DNA of 6,765 nucleotides from Candidatus Hydrogenedentota bacterium (GTDB lineage Bacteria > Hydrogenedentota > Hydrogenedentia > Hydrogenedentales > SLHB01): NCBI GenBank assembly GCA_029262095.1, contig JAJDAB010000402.1, positions 1-6,765 on the forward strand, read 5' to 3'. The notes under the pieces are model-generated. The model did no database searches and was not told the DNA's origin. It worked only from the letters and a program-made list of their open reading frames with translations. Shown here in pieces: positions 1 through 5,102 of this stretch. The position numbers and the translations under genes were made by a program. The stretch's first letter is position 1. Each line of letters begins with the position of its first letter.

Positions 1-939
1 CTTCGCGATGCGCCCGAGTTCGAAGTGGTGGCGATTAACGATTTGACCGACGCAAAAACGTTGGCCCACTTGCTCAAGTACGACACCATTAGCGGGGTCT
101 ACAATCGGAAAGTAGAAGTCGGCGAAGGTGCATTTGTCGTCGATGGCGAAACGTCCAAAGTTATCGCTGAACGCGACCCGAGCAAATTGCCCTGGGGCGA
201 TCTCGGCGTGGAATTGGTGCTTGAATCAACCGGTGTTTTCCGGGCGAAAGACCAATGTCTTATGCACGTTCAGGCGGGTGCGAAAAAAGTATTACTGAGT
301 GTGCCGCCAAAGGATCAAATTGACGCGGTTGTGGTAATGGGTGTCAACGATTCCGACCTAAAACCGGAACATCAAGTCGTATCGAATGCGAGTTGCACGA
401 CCAATTGTCTCGCACCAATGGCGAAAGTCATCAATGACACATTTGGAATTAAACGCGGTCTAATGACAACGGTTCACGCGTATACCAACGACCAAAGCGT
501 CGCGGACTTGCCGCATAGCGATTTGCGCCGTGCGCGTGCCGCCGCTGAATCCATCATTCCAACGACGACCGGTGCCGCGCGTGCGGTTGGGGAAGTGTTG
601 CCCGAGTTGAAGGGTAAGCTCGATGGCATGGCGATGCGTGTGCCCGTGCCCGACGGTTCGGTGGTTGACCTCGTTGCCGAATTGGAGAAGAACACCACGG
701 CGGACGACCTCAACGCCGCGCTGAAGGCTGCTGCCGACGGGCCGTTGAATGGCATTCTCGAATACTGCGTGGACCCGATTGTGTCTTGCGATATCATCGG
801 CAATCCAGCGTCGAGCATCATCGATTCGCTCCTTACAACCGTGATGGACGGAAACTTCGCGAAGATCGTGTCCTGGTATGACAACGAGTGGGGCTACTCC
901 AACCGTTGTGTCGACCTTTTCCGCAAGATGGCGGGATAA
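1..939 (+). CDS. gap: Glyceraldehyde-3-phosphate dehydrogenase, NAD-type (5' partial)
   Basis: Cytoplasmic glycolytic enzyme that oxidises and phosphorylates glyceraldehyde 3-phosphate to 1,3-bisphosphoglycerate with NAD+. The frame is open from base 1 (LRDAPEFEVVAINDLTD...), so the start lies upstream. By alignment to the classical family numbering about 18 residues are missing, including the GxGxxG part of the Rossmann fold. The catalytic cysteine lies in SNASCTTNCLAP (codon 394-396; Cys149 by family numbering) and the partner histidine in TTVHAYTNDQ (codon 475-477; His176). Asp at the Asp32 position (VVAINDL) and Leu-Pro at 187-188 (ADLPHSDLRRARAA) are the residues of NAD-dependent glycolytic enzymes, as opposed to NADP-using photosynthetic ones. 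The C-terminal SWYDNEWGYSNR motif is intact and TAA is at 937-939. pgk, which uses its product, follows. Odd point: synonymous codon use changes near the middle of the gene (see findings). Identity is near certain; NAD preference is inferred. Confidence 0.97.
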   Translation, partial: LRDAPEFEVVAINDLTDAKTLAHLLKYDTISGVYNRKVEVGEGAFVVDGETSKVIAERDPSKLPWGDLGVELVLESTGVFRAKDQCLMHVQAGAKKVLLSVPPKDQIDAVVVMGVNDSDLKPEHQVVSNASCTTNCLAPMAKVINDTFGIKRGLMTTVHAYTNDQSVADLPHSDLRRARAAAESIIPTTTGAARAVGEVLPELKGKLDGMAMRVPVPDGSVVDLVAELEKNTTADDLNAALKAAADGPLNGILEYCVDPIVSCDIIGNPASSIIDSLLTTVMDGNFAKIVSWYDNEWGYSNRCVDLFRKMAG

Positions 940-987
940 TCTTGGCGCATTGCCCATTCGTAATGCCGAGCGAAGCTTAGGCATGGC

Positions 988-1051
988 AGGGAGGGATGCG
1001 CTCCTGCGCGTCCACGACCAACTGAGGACACGCGGGAGCGTGTCCCTCCCT
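988..1051. repeat. Long imperfect inverted repeat (REP-like hairpin) between gap and pgk
   Basis: Arms 988-1013 and 1026-1051 pair around a 12-nt loop (1014-1025). Of 26 opposed positions, 22 are Watson-Crick, three are G-U wobbles (997/1042, 998/1041, 1005/1034) and one is a C-A mismatch (1009/1030). The outer stem is GGGAGGGA against TCCCTCCC. The sequence after the stem (TTGATTTAAT) is not a clean U-tract, so a Rho-independent terminator is unlikely. It resembles dispersed extragenic palindromes (REP/BIME type), which commonly sit between genes of an operon and can protect the upstream mRNA from 3' exonucleases. Only one copy is present here, so the dispersed-repeat reading is inference. 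Smaller 5-bp pairings flank it (947-951 with 962-966, or 963-967 with 980-984). Confidence 0.7.
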
Positions 1052-1091
1052 TGATTTAATCTCTGAATGACCTATTGAAGGACTGCCCCGC

Positions 1092-2300
1092 GTGCCTAAG
1101 ACCAACGCCCTGACAAAACTCACCATCGAGAATCTCGAACTCGGCGGCAAGCGCGTGTTGTGTCGCGTCGATTTCAACGTGCCGCAGAACGACGACGGCA
1201 CCGTGCGCGATGACACGCGGATTAGGGCCGCGCTAAAGACGATCGAGTACATTCGCGGTCAGGGCGCGAAACTCATTCTCATGTCTCACCTCGGCCGTCC
1301 GAAGGGCGAGGTGAATCCGAAGCTGAAACTGGACCCTATTGCCGATCACTTGCGCAGCCTCATTGGCGGTAACGTGACAAAACTCGACGCGCTCATCGGC
1401 CCTGAAGTAGAAGCGGCCGTCAATACTATGAAGCCCGGCGATGTCGTCTTGCTCGAAAACACCCGGTTTCACCCCGGTGAAACGAAGAATGATCCCAAAC
1501 TAGCCAAAGCCTTGGCTGCGTTGGCAGACGTGTTTGTGAGCGATGCATTCGGAACCGTCCATCGCGCTCACGCATCGACCTGTGGCGTGACCGAGTTCGT
1601 GGAGAAAAGTGCGGCGGGATTCCTCGTCGCCAAAGAGATCGACTATTTCACCAAGGTCTTGCACAATCCCGATCGTCCTTTGACAGCGATTCTCGGCGGC
1701 GCAAAAGTCGCTGATAAGATCGCAGTCATCGACAATCTGATCGATCTTGTAAACGTGCTGCTCATTGGTGGCGGCATGGCGTACACATTCTTGAAAGCCA
1801 AAGGCTACGAAATCGGCGATTCTTTGCTTGATGAAGCCGGCCTATCCGTGGCAAGTGAAGCAATGGCAAAGGCCGAGGCGAAGGGCGCCCGTCTGTTGCT
1901 GCCGGACGACGTGATCGCGGCAGATGCTTTTGCCGAAGACGCGAACACACGCGTCATCCCGTCCAACGCCATCGAACCCGGTTGGCAAGGCCTCGACATT
2001 GGGCCGAAAACCATTGCTAACTTCAAACGTGAAATCGAGGCATCCAAGACCGTGATATGGAACGGTCCGGTCGGCGTTTTCGAGATGCCGCCCTTCGCGG
2101 GCGGAACCCGTGCGCTTGCCGAAACGCTTGCTGCCTCTGACTCCCTCACCAGTATTATTGGCGGCGGCGACACGGCTGCGGCAGTCGAACAGTTCGGCCT
2201 CGCGGACAAAATGTCCCATGTTTCCACCGGCGGAGGCGCATCGCTAGAGATGCTCGAAGGCAAGGAATTGCCAGGGCTCGCGGCACTGACGGACCGATAG
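1092..2300 (+). CDS. pgk: Phosphoglycerate kinase
   Basis: Transfers the acyl phosphate of 1,3-bisphosphoglycerate to ADP, giving 3-phosphoglycerate and ATP; a monomeric two-domain cytoplasmic enzyme. At 402 residues it has the usual bacterial length and every hallmark. These are RVDFNVP (25-31), SHLGRPKG (65-72) and LLENTRFHPGE in the substrate-binding N domain, DAFGTVHRAHAST, LGGAKVADKIAVIDNL and LLIGGGMAYTFL at the start of the nucleotide domain, WNGPVGVFE (323-330), GGGDT (357-361) and STGGGASLEMLEGKELPGL near the C-terminus. The start is GTG at 1092. An in-frame stop at 1068-1070 allows no upstream ATG or GTG, and GAAGGA at 1077-1082 is a fair SD with 9-nt spacing. The first in-frame ATG (SHLGRP region) would delete essential sequence. 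It follows gap by 152 nt and is probably cotranscribed with it. No truncation or missing active-site residue is visible. Confidence 0.98.
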   Translation: MPKTNALTKLTIENLELGGKRVLCRVDFNVPQNDDGTVRDDTRIRAALKTIEYIRGQGAKLILMSHLGRPKGEVNPKLKLDPIADHLRSLIGGNVTKLDALIGPEVEAAVNTMKPGDVVLLENTRFHPGETKNDPKLAKALAALADVFVSDAFGTVHRAHASTCGVTEFVEKSAAGFLVAKEIDYFTKVLHNPDRPLTAILGGAKVADKIAVIDNLIDLVNVLLIGGGMAYTFLKAKGYEIGDSLLDEAGLSVASEAMAKAEAKGARLLLPDDVIAADAFAEDANTRVIPSNAIEPGWQGLDIGPKTIANFKREIEASKTVIWNGPVGVFEMPPFAGGTRALAETLAASDSLTSIIGGGDTAAAVEQFGLADKMSHVSTGGGASLEMLEGKELPGLAALTDR

Positions 2301-2416
2301 AAGATTTTCGACACCAATAAAAGGTACACTATTCCTTTGTGCCCCTTACGCGGACAGGCGATTCACCCACGTCCGCCTGCGTTTCGGGCGAATGCACCAG
2401 AACAGGAGGGTGACTT
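2301..2416 (+). promoter_or_regulatory. rpsO leader with alternative stems; possible S15 autoregulatory region
   Basis: This 116-nt spacer holds competing short helices. GCGGAC 2350-2355 can pair with GTCCGC 2371-2376. CAGGCG 2355-2360 can instead pair with CGCCTG 2374-2379. That same right arm can also form a local 6-bp hairpin with 2385-2390 (loop 2380-2384, one U-G pair). These pairings exclude one another, and the last lies 13 nt before the SD AGGAGG at 2404-2409. S15 represses its own mRNA in several bacterial groups through leader structures that differ between lineages, so an autoregulatory role is plausible but inferred. A possible -10 (TACACT 2325-2330) has no matching -35, so no promoter is claimed. 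No terminator for pgk is visible. Confidence 0.35.
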
Positions 2417-2689
2417 ATGTCCACCATCACAGATGCACGCAAGACCGATATCATTAAAGATCACGCCAAGCACGATGGCGACACCGGATCAGCCGAAGTA
2501 CAAATCGCATTGCTGACCGATCGCATCAACCACCTCACCGAGCATTTCAAAACGCACAAGAAAGATTTCGCTGGACGGCGCGGACTGCTCAAGATGGTTG
2601 GCCGTCGGCGTTACCTGCTCGCATACCTGCGCAATACCGAAATCGAGCGGTACCGTGCGATCGTTAAAGCACTGAATCTGCGCCACTAA
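2417..2689 (+). CDS. rpsO: 30S ribosomal protein S15
   Basis: Small-subunit protein that binds the central domain of 16S rRNA (three-way junction of helices 20-22) early in assembly and contributes to an intersubunit bridge. Its 90 residues match the family's usual 88-90. The conserved core is present: DTGSAEVQIALLTDRINHL, HKKD, RRGLLKMVGRRRYLLAYLR. The ATG at 2417 has a strong SD, AGGAGG at 2404-2409, with 7-nt spacing, the best in the window. The His and Asp that contact 16S rRNA in well-studied S15 proteins (His41 and Asp48 in E. coli) are kept here as His43 and Asp50. The following HHS of E. coli is Phe51-Ala52-Gly53, so the usual Ser51 side chain is absent. The gene precedes pnp, the standard bacterial arrangement, though truB is not immediately upstream as it often is. 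Identity is secure. Confidence 0.98.
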   Translation: MSTITDARKTDIIKDHAKHDGDTGSAEVQIALLTDRINHLTEHFKTHKKDFAGRRGLLKMVGRRRYLLAYLRNTEIERYRAIVKALNLRH

Positions 2690-2694
2690 ATCAA

Positions 2695-2725
2695 TTGGTT
2701 GAAACGCAAATAGCGTATATATAGA
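2695..2725 (+). promoter_or_regulatory. Candidate pnp promoter in the rpsO-pnp spacer
   Basis: An AT-rich stretch contains TATATA at 2718-2723, a possible -10. It can be paired with a poor -35, TTGGTT 2695-2700, at 17-nt spacing. A better -35, TTGAAA 2699-2704, sits 15 nt before TATAGA 2720-2725. Either would start transcription near 2730, just before the first leader hairpin at 2734. E. coli also has a separate pnp promoter between rpsO and pnp. The match is only moderate and the sigma-factor consensus of this organism is unknown. Confidence 0.3.
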
Positions 2726-2733
2726 CGAAGATC

Positions 2734-2791
2734 TGATCACCCCAAAGAAGAGGAGGGTGGTCACACGAAACGCTGTGGGAGGCGTTTTGTG
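2734..2791 (+). promoter_or_regulatory. Tandem hairpins in the pnp 5' leader
   Basis: Hairpin 1 pairs TGATCACCC (2734-2742) with GGGTGGTCA (2755-2763): 9 bp with one U-G and a 12-nt purine-rich loop, CAAAGAAGAGGA. Hairpin 2 pairs CACGAAACGC (2764-2773) with GCGTTTTGTG (2782-2791): 10 bp with one G-U and an 8-nt loop, TGTGGGAG. The two stems abut with no intervening base and could stack. Each loop exposes a GGA (2752-2754 and 2778-2780), and a third GGA lies in the probable SD of pnp (2799-2802). In E. coli the pnp leader is a structured autoregulatory element cut by RNase III. These stems are shorter than a classical RNase III substrate, so the mechanism here is open. The pairing is read directly; function is inferred. 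Confidence 0.55.
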
Positions 2792-2798
2792 AATGAAT

Positions 2799-2802
2799 GG
2801 AG
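2799..2802 (+). promoter_or_regulatory. Ribosome-binding site deciding the pnp start
   Basis: GGAG lies 10 nt before ATG 2813. The same decamer TGGAGTAATC occurs before the next gene's ATG (5086-5095), which supports its use as an SD in this organism. The competing GTG at 2789 has GGGAGG (2777-2782) 6 nt upstream, but that GTG is buried in the stem of hairpin 2. Confidence 0.5.
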
Positions 2803-2812
2803 TAATCGAAAC

Positions 2813-5080
2813 ATGGACAGTGCTATTCACCGCCTATCGGTAAAGATAGGCGACGCAGAGCTACAATTTGAAACGGGCCGAATTGCGAAACAAGCCCAAG
2901 GCTCGGTCTTAGTCACCAGCGGCGAGACGATGGTGTTGTCGGCTGTAACGGTCGCAACAAGCATGCGCCCCGGCCAAGACTTTTTCCCGATGACGGTTGA
3001 TTATCGCGAAAAGAGTTTCGCCGCCGGCCAAATTCCTGGCAGTTTTTTCCGACGTGAAGCCCGGCCCAGTGAACGTGAGATATTGATCTGTCGCGTTACG
3101 GACCGTCCACTGCGCCCGCTATTTCCTAAAGCCTTCTTGAACGAACTTCAGGTTTGCCAAACGGTATTCTCGGCGGACAATGTACACGACCCCGATGTGC
3201 TTTCGATCAATGCCGCTTCCGCTGCATTGCATATTTCGAGAGTCCCCTTCCTTGGGCCTATCGGCGCAGTCCGCGTTGGCCTCATTGAAGACGAACTCGT
3301 CATCATGCCGACCATCGAACAGATGGAGGAAAGCGACCTCGATCTCATCATGGCCGGAACGCGCGACGCCATTACGATGGTAGAAGGTGGTGCGGAACAA
3401 TTACCAGAATCGAAGCTTCTCGAAGCCCTCGAATTTGGCCACAATCACATCAAAACGATCTGCGATTCGATCGACGAACTCCGAAAACTCGCAGGCGTCG
3501 AGAAGATGGAAGTCGAAGAACACACCATCGACCCGCAACTTATCGCGGACGTCGAAGGCCTTCTCGTCGAGAAGTACAAAGCGGTCCAGGCTATACAGGG
3601 CAAGCACGAGAAAGAAGCGGCATCCGACGCGTTGACTGATGATGTAAAAGCGCAGTTGCTCGAGAAGTATGGCGAAGAAGCCTACGCAGAGAAAAAGCCC
3701 GACATTAGCGCCACGATTGGTAAGACGAAGAAACGCATGATGCGTGAGCAAGTCATCGAAACCAGCAAACGTGTCGATGGTCGTGCGCTTGATGAAGTAC
3801 GAAAGATCACCATTGAAGTTGGCGTATTGCCTCGCGCCCACGGTTCCTGCCTATTCACGCGCGGTGAAACGCAAGCAATAGTCACGACCACGCTGGGTAC
3901 CAGCCGCGACGAATTGCGTATCGACGAACTCACCGGCGACGTATTTCGCCGATTCTTCCTCCATTACAATTTCCCCTCGTGGTCCGTTGGCGAAGTCCGC
4001 CGCATCATGGGGCCGGGACGCCGCGAAATCGGTCACGGTAAATTGGCCGAACGTGCGCTCGAAAAAGTCGTGCCGCATTCGGAAGAAGCGGACGACTTCC
4101 CGTATACGGTCCGCATCGTTTCCGACATCACGGAAAGTAACGGTTCGAGTTCGATGGCGTCCGTCTGCGGCGGTAGCCTGAGCATGCTCAACGCGGGTGT
4201 GCCTACGGACGGCCAGGTCGCGGGTATTGCGATGGGCCTTATCAAGGAAGGCAGCGAAGTCCGCATCCTCAGCGATATCCTCGGCGCCGAAGATCATCTC
4301 GGTGACATGGACTTCAAAGTGGCCGGGACACGCGAAGGCGTGACCGCATTGCAGATGGACGTAAAAATCACCGACGTCTCCCGCGACATCATGGAACAGG
4401 CGTTGGCGCAAGCACACGCCGGCCGTATGCACATTCTCGACAAGATGGACGAGTGCCTGGACAAACCGAGCGAGATGTCGGACCATGCACCGCGCATTAC
4501 ATCGATTTCCGTTCCGGTCGACAAGATTCGGGATATCATCGGCCCCGGCGGTAAGGTCATCCGCGAGATTCAAGCACAGACCGGCGCCGAAATCGACATT
4601 CAAGACGACGGTACGGTACTCGTTGCCGCTGTCGATGGCGAAGCCGCCGAGACCTGCATCAACATGATTCAAACGATCATCGCCGAGCCGGAAATTGGCG
4701 CGATGTATAAAGGCACGGTGGCACGCATCATGGGATTCGGCGCGTTCGTCAGCATTCTCGGTAAAGAGGGCCTTGTCCACATTTCCGAACTCGCTGTCGG
4801 CCACGTTAACGAAGTCACCGATGTACTCAACATTGGCGACGAAGTGAGCGTTAAAGTGACCGAAGTCGACAATATGGGGCGCATCAATCTTTCGAAGGTT
4901 GAAGCCGACCACGAACTCGGCTTGATCACGGACGAAGAATTCGAGAAATACTCGACGGCACGCGCTGAGAAAAAAAGCCGTGGTGGTGACCGTGGCGGTC
5001 GCGGCGGTGGCGATCGCGGTGGACGCGGCGGCGGTGACCGCGGAGGCCGAGGTGGTGGTGGTGGCCGAGGCCGCCGCTAA
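2813..5080 (+). CDS. pnp: Polyribonucleotide nucleotidyltransferase (PNPase) with RGG-repeat tail
   Basis: Phosphorolytic 3'-5' exoribonuclease that degrades mRNA to nucleoside diphosphates and can add tails in reverse; the family forms a ring-shaped trimer in the cytoplasm. From ATG 2813 it is 755 residues. Domains in order: RNase PH 1 (about 5-140, with FFRR at 78-81), helical linker (about 150-310), RNase PH 2 (about 320-540), KH (about 560-620, GPGGK at 577-581), S1 (about 631-698). The phosphate site GSSSM is at 444-448, and the metal-binding aspartates Asp494 and Asp500 in the DHLGDMDFKVAGT segment match E. coli Asp486 and Asp492. All catalytic parts are intact. The C-terminus carries an unusual RGG tail (722-755). 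A GTG at 2789 would add eight residues (VNEWSNRN). I prefer ATG 2813 because MDSAIHRLSVKIG begins where the family does and hairpin 2 covers the GTG. It follows rpsO and lies 22 nt before the M16 gene, so cotranscription is likely. Confidence 0.97.
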   Translation: MDSAIHRLSVKIGDAELQFETGRIAKQAQGSVLVTSGETMVLSAVTVATSMRPGQDFFPMTVDYREKSFAAGQIPGSFFRREARPSEREILICRVTDRPLRPLFPKAFLNELQVCQTVFSADNVHDPDVLSINAASAALHISRVPFLGPIGAVRVGLIEDELVIMPTIEQMEESDLDLIMAGTRDAITMVEGGAEQLPESKLLEALEFGHNHIKTICDSIDELRKLAGVEKMEVEEHTIDPQLIADVEGLLVEKYKAVQAIQGKHEKEAASDALTDDVKAQLLEKYGEEAYAEKKPDISATIGKTKKRMMREQVIETSKRVDGRALDEVRKITIEVGVLPRAHGSCLFTRGETQAIVTTTLGTSRDELRIDELTGDVFRRFFLHYNFPSWSVGEVRRIMGPGRREIGHGKLAERALEKVVPHSEEADDFPYTVRIVSDITESNGSSSMASVCGGSLSMLNAGVPTDGQVAGIAMGLIKEGSEVRILSDILGAEDHLGDMDFKVAGTREGVTALQMDVKITDVSRDIMEQALAQAHAGRMHILDKMDECLDKPSEMSDHAPRITSISVPVDKIRDIIGPGGKVIREIQAQTGAEIDIQDDGTVLVAAVDGEAAETCINMIQTIIAEPEIGAMYKGTVARIMGFGAFVSILGKEGLVHISELAVGHVNEVTDVLNIGDEVSVKVTEVDNMGRINLSKVEADHELGLITDEEFEKYSTARAEKKSRGGDRGGRGGGDRGGRGGGDRGGRGGGGGRGRR
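4982..5077 (+). repeat. 24-bp tandem repeats encoding GGDRGGRG in the PNPase tail
   Basis: Three in-frame units at 4982-5005, 5006-5029 and 5030-5053 each encode exactly GGDRGGRG. A fourth, degenerate unit at 5054-5077 encodes GGGGRGRR and ends at the stop codon. The DNA copies differ at many third positions while the peptide is identical, which points to selection on the protein and not to very recent slippage. RGG boxes are flexible, positively charged RNA-binding segments. Here the tail follows the KH and S1 RNA-binding domains. Confidence 0.85.
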
Positions 5081-5102
5081 CCTGTTGGAGTAATCCGCGC
5101 TC

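Noticed and set aside
460..984. A 174-codon open frame on the minus strand opposite gap
   Set aside because: No recognisable motif; it overlaps the catalytic domain of gap and runs into the palindrome.
988..1051. Rho-independent terminator after gap
   Set aside because: The stem is long and GC-rich, but the following bases (TTGATTTAAT) lack a run of U and the 12-nt loop is larger than usual.
1051..1080. Promoter for pgk with TTGATT (1051-1056) as -35
   Set aside because: At 16-18 nt spacing no hexamer resembles a -10 element.
977..1252. A minus-strand open frame crossing the gap-pgk spacer
   Set aside because: It translates the palindrome and the antisense of the pgk N-terminus. Repeat-derived peptides of this kind are common annotation artefacts.
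2789..2812. GTG 2789 as the PNPase start
   Set aside because: It has a good SD, but it adds eight residues without family similarity and sits inside the hairpin 2 stem. ATG 2813 matches the usual family start. Not fully excluded.
4982..5077. Short direct repeats as a CRISPR or minisatellite
   Set aside because: The units are in frame, contiguous without spacers, and encode an RGG peptide at the end of pnp.
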